From CTSoil-075 sp042610375 (lineage in GTDB: Bacteria > Bacillota > Negativicutes > DSM-13327): a stretch of DNA of 64,000 bases. Shown piece after piece: positions 26,314 to 35,868 of the stretch. Location of the stretch: contig NZ_JBGJZL010000012.1 in the NCBI RefSeq assembly GCF_042610375.1, positions 1 through 64,000 of the forward strand, written 5' to 3'. The position numbers were made by a program, and so were the translations under genes. The notes beneath the pieces are model-generated. The model was not told the DNA's origin. It did no database searches and worked only from the letters and a program-made list of their open reading frames with translations. How positions within the stretch are numbered: position 1 is the first letter of the stretch; every line of letters begins with the position of its first letter.

Positions 26314-29300
26314 ATGATATTGACAGAGATTAGCTTAAAACGCCCAGTATTCGCCACAGTGACAATTCTAGCCCTGGTCGTTTTAGGATTATTTAGTTAT
26401 GTATCCTTAAATGTGGATGAATATCCGAATGTTGAAATTCCAGTTGTAGCCGTTACTGTCAATTATCCTGGTGCATCACCAGAACAAGTTGAATCGAAGA
26501 TCACCCAAAAAGTTGAAGAAACAGTCAGTGTTGTTCCAGGGATTGATCATGTAACATCTACTGTAAAAGAAGGGGTATCCACGACAGTTATCCAGTTCAC
26601 TATTGAAACGTCAGCAGCAACTGCTGCACAAGATGTCCGTGATAAAGTAGGCAGAATGCAAGGTGTCTTGCCTGATGACGCAGATCTTCCAATTGTCTCG
26701 AGGTTTGACCCATCTGATACAGCCGTTGCTTCTATTGCAGTGACAGGTAACCTCAGCCCACGAGAGTTAACCATTATCGCTAATGATATCGTTGTAAAGA
26801 GACTAGAAGCAATTAACGGAGTAGCGGCGGTCAATGTTCAGGGCGGGGTGGATCGCGAAATAAAAATCAATATGGATAGTAACAAAATTGCTGCCTATAA
26901 TTTGACCGTTTCTGAAGTGCTGGCCAGTATACGCAGTGAAAATATGGACACTCCAGGCGGTAAGGTAACTGACGGCAAACGTGAAACTAGTTTACGATCC
27001 ATAGGTAATATTTCCTCGCCGAATGAGTTGCTTACTATTCCCATCGCTCAGAGGAATGGAGTACAACTCTACGTAAATAATATTGCTGAAGTTGAGGATA
27101 CAACAAAAGATGTAACTTCTGTAACAAGACTGAATGATAGAACAGCTATCGGTCTTGATATTATGAAACAATCGGGCAGTAACACAGTGCAAGTTGTTGA
27201 AAATGCAAAGAAAGAATTGCAAAATATCAAAAAAGATTTGCCTTCCGGTGTGGAACTTATTATGGTACGTGATAATTCCCAAAATATTAATGATTCCATC
27301 CATGACGTATTATTTAATTTGGTTCTAGGTGGTTTTTTGGCGGTTGCCATTGTATTCTTATTTCTTGGGAATTGGCGTAGTACAATGATCGCAGCTATTG
27401 CCATTCCGACCTCGATTATTACTTCCTTTTTAGCTATGAAAATATTAAATTATACACTTAATACCATGTCATTATTAGCCTTATCCCTAGCAGTAGGACT
27501 TTTAATTGATGACGCGATTGTTGTTATCGAGAATATAGTGCGTCATCTTGAGATGGGGAAAGAAAAAAATAAAGCTGCTTCCGAAGGGACAGAGGAAATC
27601 GGTTTGGCTGTTACCGCTACAACTCTTACATTGGTAGCCGTATTTTTGCCAGTGGGTATGATGACAGGTATTGTAGGACAGTTTTTCAAACAATTTGGTA
27701 TTACGGTGGCAGTCAGTGTTTTGGTTTCATTATTTGTTGCTTTTACACTGACTCCTATGCTGTCGGCAAAATATTTAACCGGCAGTCATCAGGACTCTAA
27801 GAGTAAGTTAGGCAAAACGTGGGAAAAATGGAATGAAAAATTTGAATATTGGACAGGACGTTACGGAGAATTTCTAAAACGTTCCTTAGAACATCGCAAG
27901 AAAGTAATGGTTCTGTCAGCTGCGTTATTTGTAGGTAGTTTACTACTAGTACCCTTTCTCGGTTCGACCTTTGTTCCTGATTCTGATGCTGGAGAGATTA
28001 CAGTATCGGCTACTGTCGATGCTGGTAAGAGTCCGCAAGCTGTCGGCGAAATTGCTGATAACATGTCCCAAATTATCCGCACGATACCAGAAGTTACGTT
28101 GACCTATAGTTCTGCGGATATAAACAATATTAATATTTTGACAAAGTTAACACCTAAAAGTGAACGTAAGATCACCGACAATCAAATTGCGACAATGCTA
28201 CGCGAAAAATTAGGCGGGATTGCTGGGGTAGAGGTCAGTGTTTCCAAAAAATCAGGTATGTCAGGCGGTAAGCCAATATCGCTTGTGATTCAAGGAACAT
28301 CTTTGGATACGTTAGCTGAAATTGCTGAACAGGTAGAGCAAATTGTGATGAGTACGCCTGGCGCAATTGATGTTTCTTCAAGCTATGAAGCTGGGAAACC
28401 TGATGCGCAAATTGTAGTTAACAGAGATAAGGCTTCTGATCTTGGCGTGTCCACTTCAAATCTTGCCAGTACCTTGCAAACCATGTTTAACGGAACCATT
28501 GTAACACAGTATCGAGATGACAATGATTCTTATGATGTGCGTCTGATCTTAGCACCTGGTGACCGTAAGAGCTTATCAGATGTAAATAATATTTATGCTG
28601 CAAGCTCTAATCGAGATAAAAATGGACAACCAGTTATGGTTCCCTTATCACAGGTAACTAAGATGGTATATGCAACAAGTCCCACACAAATCAAACGTTA
28701 TGATCGGCAGGAACAAATCACCATTTCAGCAAACCTAAGTGGAGCTTCCCTTGGTGATTTCAATACAGTACTCAACAAAAAATTAGCCGAAGTGAAGCTT
28801 CCGGAAGGATATAAATTTTTAGCCACTGGTCAATCACAACAAATGGCTGATGCTTTTAAAGGGATTTTGATGGCGCTGGCAATGGCAGTTATGTTCATCT
28901 TCTTTGTACTGGCCGCTCAATTTGAAAGTTATATTGATCCATTTGCCATCATGTTAGCATTACCTCTGGCGATTATTGGAGCAATCCTTGGACTACTCCT
29001 TGCCCATAGTATGCTCAGTATGATGTCTCTAATTGGGATTATTATGCTTATGGGTCTTGTAACTAAGAATGCCATTTTGCTCATTGACTTTGCTAAACAG
29101 CGCATGGAACAAGGTATCGAACGCAATCAAGCATTGGTTGAAGCAGCTGTTGTCCGAATGCGTCCAATTATCATGACAACAACAGCTATGATCTTTGGGA
29201 TGCTTCCATTAGCCTTAGGAATAGGACCAGGAGCCGAATCCCGGGCTCCTATGGCTCATGCGATTATTGGCGGGCTAATTACTTCAACTATTTTAACATT

Positions 29301-29403
29301 AGTAGTTGTCCCAGTTGTATATACCTTGCTTGATGATCTCAGAAAAAGAAAAGTAAATAAGGAGACTGAAAATTATTCATTTAATAAGGTGGAAAGCGAA
29401 TAG
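26314..29403 (+). CDS. RND (AcrB/HAE1 type) multidrug efflux permease
   Basis: Inner-membrane proton-driven pump of 1029 residues with the usual two-fold repeat of a TM helix, a large periplasmic loop and six further helices. The N terminus LKRPVFATVTILALVVLG and the porter start NYPGASPEQVE are canonical. The proton relay pair is in AVGLLIDDAIVVIENIVRH, and the second-half helix includes IIMLMGLVTKNAILLIDFA. Length is full. Substrates are probably hydrophobic toxic compounds. Such a pump needs an outer membrane, so the host is probably a diderm Firmicute. Confidence 0.96.
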   Translation: MILTEISLKRPVFATVTILALVVLGLFSYVSLNVDEYPNVEIPVVAVTVNYPGASPEQVESKITQKVEETVSVVPGIDHVTSTVKEGVSTTVIQFTIETSAATAAQDVRDKVGRMQGVLPDDADLPIVSRFDPSDTAVASIAVTGNLSPRELTIIANDIVVKRLEAINGVAAVNVQGGVDREIKINMDSNKIAAYNLTVSEVLASIRSENMDTPGGKVTDGKRETSLRSIGNISSPNELLTIPIAQRNGVQLYVNNIAEVEDTTKDVTSVTRLNDRTAIGLDIMKQSGSNTVQVVENAKKELQNIKKDLPSGVELIMVRDNSQNINDSIHDVLFNLVLGGFLAVAIVFLFLGNWRSTMIAAIAIPTSIITSFLAMKILNYTLNTMSLLALSLAVGLLIDDAIVVIENIVRHLEMGKEKNKAASEGTEEIGLAVTATTLTLVAVFLPVGMMTGIVGQFFKQFGITVAVSVLVSLFVAFTLTPMLSAKYLTGSHQDSKSKLGKTWEKWNEKFEYWTGRYGEFLKRSLEHRKKVMVLSAALFVGSLLLVPFLGSTFVPDSDAGEITVSATVDAGKSPQAVGEIADNMSQIIRTIPEVTLTYSSADINNINILTKLTPKSERKITDNQIATMLREKLGGIAGVEVSVSKKSGMSGGKPISLVIQGTSLDTLAEIAEQVEQIVMSTPGAIDVSSSYEAGKPDAQIVVNRDKASDLGVSTSNLASTLQTMFNGTIVTQYRDDNDSYDVRLILAPGDRKSLSDVNNIYAASSNRDKNGQPVMVPLSQVTKMVYATSPTQIKRYDRQEQITISANLSGASLGDFNTVLNKKLAEVKLPEGYKFLATGQSQQMADAFKGILMALAMAVMFIFFVLAAQFESYIDPFAIMLALPLAIIGAILGLLLAHSMLSMMSLIGIIMLMGLVTKNAILLIDFAKQRMEQGIERNQALVEAAVVRMRPIIMTTTAMIFGMLPLALGIGPGAESRAPMAHAIIGGLITSTILTLVVVPVVYTLLDDLRKRKVNKETENYSFNKVESE

Positions 29404-29420
29404 TGGGATATAAAATGCAA

Positions 29421-29452
29421 ATGAGGCAGTATAAATACTGCCTCATTTTTTA
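29421..29452 (+). terminator. Intrinsic terminator of efflux operon
   Basis: ATGAGGCAGTAT pairs with ATACTGCCTCAT around a 2-base loop and is followed by six T residues, 18 bases past the pump stop. Confidence 0.9.
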
Positions 29453-29540
29453 GTCAGAACACACTATAAGAGAGGAAAGAATCACTGGGACAGGTTATGA
29501 AGGTCCAATTATTCAATGGAATATAATGAAAATTTCAAAT

Positions 29541-31424
29541 TTATATTTGAAAGGCAATCAAGAAGATCGTGCCTTGCGAAGAAGTTTTGACATCAATTTT
29601 TGCACCGTGGCGATGGGCAATTCGGTAACAGACTGCTAGTCCTAGTCCGACACCGTCTTCCTTTGTCGTTAAGAAGGGTGTTCCTATTTTATCAAGAATT
29701 CTCGGTGGTATTCCTCCGCCAGTATCACTGACAGCCAGCATTACATTACTCCCATCGACGTAAGATTGGATTGTAAGTACCCCTCCAAATTTCATAGCTT
29801 CAAAGGCGTTTCGCGTCAGGTTGAGGAGTAGTTGTCGAACTTCTTTCTCATCCAAGTTAATATCGGGAACATTACCCATTTCAATTTGTACGTTGTGTCC
29901 AAAACGAAATCCATCAGCCTGTATAAGTAGGAAAAGCGTGCTTATAATGGTATTTAAGTTGTAGAGTTTAAATTCAACAGCCTTGTTTTTGGCTAAGGAT
30001 AAAAATTCGCTGATTATGAGATTAGATCTGTCTAATTCATCAATCATGATTTTGAATTGTTCACGGTATTCGATCGTATCTTTTTTCTTCTGAAAATACT
30101 GAAGGTATCCGCGTACTGTAGTCAATGGATTACGGACTTCATGGCCAATGCTGGCAGCCATTTCACCGATGAGGTTCAATCTATCCAGTCTTGACATTTC
30201 CGCTTCTGCTCTCTTTTTTTCTGTGATATCCTGCGAGATCGACAAAACTGTTTGGACCTGACCAAGGTCATCCATCTCCGGTATAACTAAAGTTTGAAAA
30301 TATGCCATTTCGCCTAGGGCATTAGGAAATTTAGTTTCAAATTCCGCAGTAAGACCAGTGCTAAATACCTCTTCGTAAAATTTTTGAAAGGGTAAGTATA
30401 CTGTCTCAGCCATTCCCATTTCATGCCAGGTTTTTCCCAAGCACAATTCGGCTTTTACTCCACAAAGGGTTTCTGACGCTGGGCTAACATAAATATGTCG
30501 AAGATCTTTATCGAAACGGCTGATTATCATAGGGATGTTGTCAATTATAGTTGCAAAATCCTGCTTTTCTTTTCGAAGCTTCTTAATCGCTTGTTCTAAT
30601 TCGGTCATAGCGTGCTTTAATTGTCTAGGACCTAAACGGCATATAGCCAGAATCGTTTCGATATTATATTTTTTGTCACGCTCGGGTATTAAAATAGTTT
30701 CAAGTTTAATGACACCCTTCGGTGACAAAAATTCAGTATCGAATGTAACGATCTTGCCTGTTTCAAAGACTTCTTCACATCGATCAGACCACAATCGCCA
30801 GATTTCTTCTGGAAAACCGATGTTATCAAATGTTTTTCCAATCAATTCAGAGGGTGCAATTCCTGTGATGCGTTCTAGGGCAGAGTTGACAAACAAATAA
30901 CGATGATTCCTGTCATGACGAGCGATTATATCGGGGGAATTTTCGACTAAATTTTCATAAAGTTGTTTCTGTTTTCCTTTTTCCTCTTCAATTATTAGTC
31001 TTTCGGTAATGTCCATTGCTGTAGAAATAACGGCCTCTATTTCATTCAGATTATTATATAAAGGGGTTACTACAGTTTCAAAGGCTCTTTTTCCACGATT
31101 GGGGAGATCGATGTACTTAATAAATTTAAGGGTTTTACCTTTATCAAACACGCTGTCGAGAATGGTTTTTATATGGGTAAATTGCTCAGTATCAAATCCT
31201 AATTGCAAGCTATTCTTACTGATCAATGACTCGGGTTCCATCCCCCATAATAAACGGTAAGCGATGTTCGTGTAAAGAAAACGATAATTTTTGTCTAAGA
31301 TAAATGTAAATGGCAGTTCGATTTGATAATCTCTATCTACTTCTTGCCGAAGATTGATTATTTGTTCCAGTTGCTTGTCCGCCACCTTGAGATTCATGAT
31401 ATAGTCCTCAATTATCTCTGACAA
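29541..31424 (-). CDS. PAS-domain sensor histidine kinase, sporulation-kinase-like
   Basis: Soluble kinase of about 627 residues with no membrane segment. Three PAS domains lie at roughly 35-150, 160-270 and 290-410, counted from the ATG at 31439. The H-box is GEMAASIGHEVRNPLTTVRG with His433, and the ATPase has LLNLTRNAFEA, SDTGGGIPP and GVGLGLAVCYRIA. The EVRNPLTTVRGYLQ form is typical of KinA-KinE kinases that feed the Spo0 phosphorelay in Bacillus. No response regulator is adjacent, which fits such an orphan kinase. TTG 31424 is preferred because GGAAGGTGAG lies just before it; ATG 31439 has no ribosome binding site. A link to sporulation is inference. Confidence 0.85.
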   Translation of the reverse strand: MSEIIEDYIMNLKVADKQLEQIINLRQEVDRDYQIELPFTFILDKNYRFLYTNIAYRLLWGMEPESLISKNSLQLGFDTEQFTHIKTILDSVFDKGKTLKFIKYIDLPNRGKRAFETVVTPLYNNLNEIEAVISTAMDITERLIIEEEKGKQKQLYENLVENSPDIIARHDRNHRYLFVNSALERITGIAPSELIGKTFDNIGFPEEIWRLWSDRCEEVFETGKIVTFDTEFLSPKGVIKLETILIPERDKKYNIETILAICRLGPRQLKHAMTELEQAIKKLRKEKQDFATIIDNIPMIISRFDKDLRHIYVSPASETLCGVKAELCLGKTWHEMGMAETVYLPFQKFYEEVFSTGLTAEFETKFPNALGEMAYFQTLVIPEMDDLGQVQTVLSISQDITEKKRAEAEMSRLDRLNLIGEMAASIGHEVRNPLTTVRGYLQYFQKKKDTIEYREQFKIMIDELDRSNLIISEFLSLAKNKAVEFKLYNLNTIISTLFLLIQADGFRFGHNVQIEMGNVPDINLDEKEVRQLLLNLTRNAFEAMKFGGVLTIQSYVDGSNVMLAVSDTGGGIPPRILDKIGTPFLTTKEDGVGLGLAVCYRIAHRHGAKIDVKTSSQGTIFLIAFQI

Positions 31425-31439
31425 TTTCTCACCTTCCAT

Positions 31440-31867
31440 TCAAAGATAGTGATACTTTCACCATCTATAAAAGTCTCATTATCTTTTTTCATTAAGCGAT
31501 CTAAAAAAGTGATTTGGTAATTATTGATACAATTCGATATTATACAATCTTTTCCTGCAAATGGCAGTTGGATTTTATCATTTGTCACTTCATGTTGACA
31601 TTCTTTTATTTCAGCATATAATTTACTTCCATTACGAGCACAAGGACTGCTAATCCTACCTGATGGCTACTTAGAGATCGGTGAGAGGCTTATCTTCCTT
31701 TAGTAATAGCCTGCCAAATTTATACAAGTATTCAGCAGGAGTTTTGTTGTTACCATGACGAATATAAAGTAGTAAGGTTAACATGATTGTCGCAAATGCG
31801 TGCTTAGAAAATCTGAAATATAATACCTGTTTTGTTGTCGTTATTTTGTTAGAAGGATGTGCCTAGG
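31440..31867. other. Divergent intergenic region before AraC-TIM gene
   Basis: About 430 bases between the minus-strand kinase and the plus-strand AraC-type gene. A TATAAT-like word is at 31819-31824 but has no good -35 partner. A weak hairpin (CCTGC at 31710, GCAGG at 31735) is visible. AGAAGGA at 31851-31857 is the ribosome binding site for the gene at 31868. No gene seen. Confidence 0.35.
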
Positions 31868-33079
31868 ATGGCTTTTGAGCGGAAACAAATACTAGATAGA
31901 TTAAGAGCTCAGATTAAAGAAAAAGAACATGTTATTGGTGTGGCAGTTGGTGCAGGGCTTTCTGCTAAATATGCTGCTAAAGGAGGGGCAGATCTCATAT
32001 TAGTACTAAACTCTGGTCGATTCAGACAAATGGGGCTCGGTTCTATTGCAGGTCTGTTACCCTTTGCTAATTGTAATCAACTTGTCATGGAATTCGGATC
32101 AAGAGAGATCATTCCAATTGTGAAAAATATTCCTGTCGTCTTTGGACTTTGTGCTACTGATCCGACCATCGATTTAGAAAGATATATTGAGGAAATACGT
32201 GCAAAGGGGTTCTCAGGGATCAATAATTATCCATCTGTTGGAATGATTGATGGACAGTTTAGAGAAGCTCTCGAAGAAGAGGGGCTATCTTATGATCATG
32301 AAGTTGAAGCCATTAGAATCGCCAATCGGAAAGGCATATTTTCAATTGCTTTTGTTTTTGACGAACTACAAGCTAAGAAAATGATTACTGCTGGTGCCGA
32401 TGTTATTTGTGCTCATTTAGGGGTTACTAAAGGAGGAATACTCGGTGCAAAAAAGACACTTTCTCTTGAGGCTGCAACAAAAGTGGCAAAAGGGATCTTT
32501 AATGTATGCGATGAAATGAAGTCCGGAGTGATAAAGATGATCTACGGCGGCCCGATCAATTCTCCCCTCGATGTTAAGTATATGTATGATAATACGGATG
32601 CAATGGGCTATTTGGGCGGGTCTTCTTTTGAACGAATTCCGTCGGAGATAGCCATAACCAACATTACTCGTGAATTTAAAATGACTGGGCAGATCGAAAA
32701 AGACGATTTGCTGACTAAAATGCTGGTGGGAATCACAGAGTATTATGATTACATTACCTTTGTAAAAGAATATGTGGCGCAAAATTATATGACCAAGATT
32801 TCCTTTAGCGATTTAGCAATCGAATCTCATATCTCTAGAACTTATTTAAGTGTTTTGTTTAAGAAAGAAGTGGGGTGTACTTTTCCTGAATACGTAAGCA
32901 GATATAGAATCAATAAGGCTATGGAGATTATGAAGAGTAAAAAAATAGCGTTATCTGAGATTGCCTCTTTAATCGGTTACAATGATTACGCTCATTTTAG
33001 CAAAGCCTTTAAAAAACAAACAGGTCATTCGCCTCGTGACTATGTCAATGATACAAAAGGACATAAATATCATATCTAG
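31868..33079 (+). CDS. AraC-type regulator fused to PEP-hydrolase-like TIM barrel
   Basis: Two-domain protein of 403 residues. Residues about 1-275 are a TIM barrel of the phosphoenolpyruvate-hydrolase-like family, also found in the C-terminal half of plant Tm-1, with VAVGAGLSAKYAAKGGADLI, VLNSGRFRQMGLGSIAGLLP and AGADVICAHLGVTKGG. Residues about 295-400 are an AraC DNA-binding domain with two helix-turn-helices: FSDLAIESHISRTYLSVLFK and LSEIASLIGYNDYAHFSKAF. The barrel is paralogous to the stand-alone protein at 34404, so an enzyme-like domain probably serves as the ligand sensor for the operon that follows. ATG 31868 is taken, ten bases after AAGGA, in preference to GTG 31859. Confidence 0.9.
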   Translation: MAFERKQILDRLRAQIKEKEHVIGVAVGAGLSAKYAAKGGADLILVLNSGRFRQMGLGSIAGLLPFANCNQLVMEFGSREIIPIVKNIPVVFGLCATDPTIDLERYIEEIRAKGFSGINNYPSVGMIDGQFREALEEEGLSYDHEVEAIRIANRKGIFSIAFVFDELQAKKMITAGADVICAHLGVTKGGILGAKKTLSLEAATKVAKGIFNVCDEMKSGVIKMIYGGPINSPLDVKYMYDNTDAMGYLGGSSFERIPSEIAITNITREFKMTGQIEKDDLLTKMLVGITEYYDYITFVKEYVAQNYMTKISFSDLAIESHISRTYLSVLFKKEVGCTFPEYVSRYRINKAMEIMKSKKIALSEIASLIGYNDYAHFSKAFKKQTGHSPRDYVNDTKGHKYHI

Positions 33080-33089
33080 ATACATGTAC

Positions 33090-33153
33090 AATATTCGGAA
33101 TAAACAGTATTCTTTTAGTAAGAGAGACATACTTGTTATTCCGAATATTTTTC
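33090..33153 (+). terminator. Terminator or attenuator between regulator and UPF0261 gene
   Basis: AATATTCGGAATAA (33090-33103) and TTATTCCGAATATT (33136-33149) are perfect 14-base arms, followed by TTTTTCTTT. The 32-base loop can itself pair (AACAGTAT with ATACTTGTT). It ends only 22 bases before the UPF0261 start, so it could act as a read-through control point for the operon. Confidence 0.75.
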
Positions 33154-33174
33154 TTTAATGAGGAGGTTATCACA

Positions 33175-34401
33175 TTGAAAACAATTGCAATTGTAGGTAC
33201 TTTTGACTCAAAAGGAACAGAGTATGCTTATGTGAGAGAAATCATCCAAGGATTAGGTGTAAATACCTTCACGATCCATTGTGGTGTCTTTGAACCTCTG
33301 TTTGTTCCTGATGTTTCCAATGAAGACGTTGCCAAGGCCGCTGGAGCAGACATTAAAGAAATTGCAGCACAGAAGGATCGATCGTTAGCGACTGAAATAC
33401 TTGCGAAAGGAATGAAGAACCTTGTCCCTCAATTATATGCTGAGGGGAAATTTGATGGTATCATCTCGTTTGGCGGCACCGGTGGTACGGCAATTGTTAC
33501 CCCGGCAATGCGGGCTTTACCTATCGGTGTGCCCAAGATAATGGTCTCCACCGTAGCTTCAGGTAATACTGCACAATATGTTGGAACCAGCGACGTCATT
33601 ATGTATCCCTCTATCGTAGATGTCGCGGGCATTAATTCGATCTCAAACAAAATCTTTATCAATGCAGCCTTTGCAATCGTGGGTATGGTGAAGTTTGAAT
33701 ACACGCATAAGATTGAGAAAAAACCACTAATTGCTGCAACAATGTTTGGTGTAACGACCCCGTGTATTAATTATGTGCGAGAATATTTAGAAAAGGAAGG
33801 ATTCGAAGTTATTATCTTCCACGCCACAGGTACTGGTGGAAAAACCATGGAAACTCTTATAGAATCTGGTTTCTTTGACGGTGTTTTAGATCTTACAACG
33901 ACTGAATGGTGTGATGAATTGGTAGGCGGTGTTTTAAATGCAGGTCCGCATAGACTCGAGGCGGCAGGACGTTGTAAGATTCCCCAAGTTGTATCAACAG
34001 GAGCCTTAGATATGGTTAATTTTGCTGGCATTGAATCCGTTCCTAAAGAATTTCAAGGTAGAAATTTATACAAACATAATCCAACAGTAACCTTAATGCG
34101 TACGAATATAGAAGAAAATCGACAACTAGGCTTGATATTATCAGAAAAACTAAATAGATCGAAATCTGCTACAGTGCTTATGCTACCATTAAGGGGTGTT
34201 TCTATGATTGATGTTAAGGGTCAACCATTTTATGGTGCCGATGAAGATGAAATGCTTTTTTCTACATTAAGAGAACAGATTGATAGAGAAGTGGTCGAGT
34301 TGATCGAAATGGATTGCGATATTAATGATCAGAAGTTCGCCATCGCAGCCGCTCAAAAATTAGTTGAACTTATGAAAAATAATAACAAGGAGGTCGTTTG
34401 A
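33175..34401 (+). CDS. UPF0261 / Tm-1-like ATP-binding protein
   Basis: Protein of 408 residues homologous to the N-terminal half of the tomato Tm-1 resistance protein and to bacterial UPF0261 proteins. Visible family segments are AIVGTFDSKGTEYAYVREII, FDGIISFGGTGGTAIVTPAM, MVSTVASGNTAQYVGTSD and FHATGTGGKTMETLIESGFF. The glycine-rich stretches suit nucleotide or phosphate binding, but no reaction is established. Translation starts at TTG 33175 after AGGAGGT; the earlier ATG at 33133 lies in the terminator stem. It overlaps the untranslated leader of the next gene by its stop, so it is tightly coupled to the TIM-barrel gene. In plants the two are one polypeptide. Confidence 0.9.
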   Translation: MKTIAIVGTFDSKGTEYAYVREIIQGLGVNTFTIHCGVFEPLFVPDVSNEDVAKAAGADIKEIAAQKDRSLATEILAKGMKNLVPQLYAEGKFDGIISFGGTGGTAIVTPAMRALPIGVPKIMVSTVASGNTAQYVGTSDVIMYPSIVDVAGINSISNKIFINAAFAIVGMVKFEYTHKIEKKPLIAATMFGVTTPCINYVREYLEKEGFEVIIFHATGTGGKTMETLIESGFFDGVLDLTTTEWCDELVGGVLNAGPHRLEAAGRCKIPQVVSTGALDMVNFAGIESVPKEFQGRNLYKHNPTVTLMRTNIEENRQLGLILSEKLNRSKSATVLMLPLRGVSMIDVKGQPFYGADEDEMLFSTLREQIDREVVELIEMDCDINDQKFAIAAAQKLVELMKNNNKEVV

Positions 34402-34403
34402 AA

Positions 34404-35231
34404 ATGGCAATTACTCGTAGCGCGATATTAGCAAAACTCAGGGCAGAGGTTGCAAGTGGTAAAATTATTTTGGGAGCAGGAGCAGGAACCGGAATTTCGG
34501 CAAAAAGCGGCGAAGCAGGCGGAGTAGATCTCATTATTATTTATAATTCTGGCCGATACAGAATGGCTGGCCGCGGCTCCTTAGCAGGGTTACTTTCCTA
34601 TGGAGATGCAAATCAAATCGTTGTAGATATGGGCTCAGAAGTACTGCCTGTCGTCAAACATACTCCTGTTCTTGCAGGTGTCTGCGGCACAGATCCCTTT
34701 AGGTTAATGGAGGTTTTTCTAAAACAATTAAAGGATGCAGGGTTTTCAGGCGTTCAGAATTTTCCAACCGTCGGATTAATCGATGGCGTATTTAGAGCTA
34801 ATCTTGAAGAAACTGGCATGGGATATGATTTAGAAGTAGATATGATAAGAAAAGCACATGAACTTGATTTACTGACAACACCTTATGTGTTTGATGAAGA
34901 ACAAGCAATAAAAATGGCCAAAGCTGGAGCTGATATTTTAGTTGCGCATATGGGCTTAACAACGAAGGGGACGATTGGGGCTAAAACAGCGTTAACCTTA
35001 GATGATTGTGTAAAGAAAGTGCAAGGAATATGTGATGCAGGAAAATCTGTAAATCCTGATATATTAGTCATTTGTCATGGTGGTCCCATTGCTGAACCTG
35101 AAGATGCTCATTATGTACTTTATAAAACGAAAGGGGTTGCAGGTTTCTTCGGAGCTTCAAGCATTGAAAGATTTGCTACAGAAGTTGGAATAAAGCAACA
35201 AGCAGAAGCCTTTAAAAATATAAATGTTTAA
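34404..35231 (+). CDS. PEP-hydrolase-like TIM-barrel protein (Tm-1 C-terminal domain homologue)
   Basis: TIM-barrel protein of 275 residues, the stand-alone form of the barrel fused to AraC at 31868. Matching segments are LGAGAGTGISAKSGEAGGVD, IYNSGRYRMAGRGSLAGLLS and AHMGLTTKGTIGAKTALTLD. Family members are annotated as phosphoenolpyruvate-hydrolase-like, but the true reaction is unclear. ATG 34404 is chosen; AAGGAGGT (34387-34394) lies inside the end of the UPF0261 gene, whose stop is two bases before this ATG. UPF0261 and this protein probably form one complex, as the fused plant version suggests. Confidence 0.9.
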   Translation: MAITRSAILAKLRAEVASGKIILGAGAGTGISAKSGEAGGVDLIIIYNSGRYRMAGRGSLAGLLSYGDANQIVVDMGSEVLPVVKHTPVLAGVCGTDPFRLMEVFLKQLKDAGFSGVQNFPTVGLIDGVFRANLEETGMGYDLEVDMIRKAHELDLLTTPYVFDEEQAIKMAKAGADILVAHMGLTTKGTIGAKTALTLDDCVKKVQGICDAGKSVNPDILVICHGGPIAEPEDAHYVLYKTKGVAGFFGASSIERFATEVGIKQQAEAFKNINV

Positions 35232-35261
35232 ATTACTTAATTTGGAGGGAGGAATATCTTT

Positions 35262-35672
35262 ATGACAAAAGGTAAACGAATTGTTCGACCTGAGGAAGTT
35301 GAGACTCAGATGTTTGATTGGGGAAACTTAAAATGGATGAGTGAACCTAGAATAACAGATGCCGTCAGATTTAGTGCAGGGGTAGTTATCTTAGAAAGCG
35401 GAAAGGGGCATTCATCCCATAATCATCCTGGTGTTGAAGAAATTTTATATTGTATTTCTGGGGAAGGAGAACAATCTGTTGAAGATGAGAAGCAGCCCCT
35501 TGTTCCCGGTATGTTAGTACATATCCCGCCTGGAGTTTTTCATGAAACCTATAATACAGGGTGGGAACAGTTAAAGCTTTTAGCCATCTATAGCCCTCCT
35601 GGCCCTGAGAAAGAGTTTGCCACTTTTCCAGATTGTACTGTATTACCGCCCGGGAAGTTACCTATAAAATAG
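35262..35672 (+). CDS. Cupin-domain protein
   Basis: Single-domain cupin of 136 residues. Motif 1 is GHSSHNHPGVEEILYCISGEG, with metal ligands His-x-His and Glu in the usual spacing, and motif 2 is PGMLVHIPPGVFHETYNTG, with the last metal His. Small cupins of this form are isomerases, dioxygenases or metabolite sensors acting on sugar-like or keto compounds. It is 30 bases after the TIM-barrel gene with its own GGAGGGAGG, and a terminator follows, so it ends the operon. The substrate is unknown. Confidence 0.88.
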   Translation: MTKGKRIVRPEEVETQMFDWGNLKWMSEPRITDAVRFSAGVVILESGKGHSSHNHPGVEEILYCISGEGEQSVEDEKQPLVPGMLVHIPPGVFHETYNTGWEQLKLLAIYSPPGPEKEFATFPDCTVLPPGKLPIK

Positions 35673-35680
35673 TAAGGAAT

Positions 35681-35720
35681 ACACATAGCCGCTCCGTAAG
35701 GGAGCGGCTATGTGTATTTT
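35681..35720 (+). terminator. Intrinsic terminator of UPF0261 operon
   Basis: ACACATAGCCGCTCC and GGGAGCGGCTATGTGT form a 15-base stem with a GTAA-type loop and a short T tract (ATTTTAT). Confidence 0.88.
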
Positions 35721-35868
35721 ATGTTGGCCTAATAAGCCCTTTATAGGCAGAGGGATTATAAATTTACTTGATGATATGGAGGTCGTGCTTTTATAATATG
35801 ATGCCTATAATAATTTATAGTGATCAAGGGAATTAATACTAAAATGGAAACCTAATAAAAAAGTACTT

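Noticed and set aside
30535..30900. Plus-strand open frame inside the PAS kinase gene
   Set aside because: It is a shadow of the kinase frame, with serine-rich low-information composition and no initiation signal.
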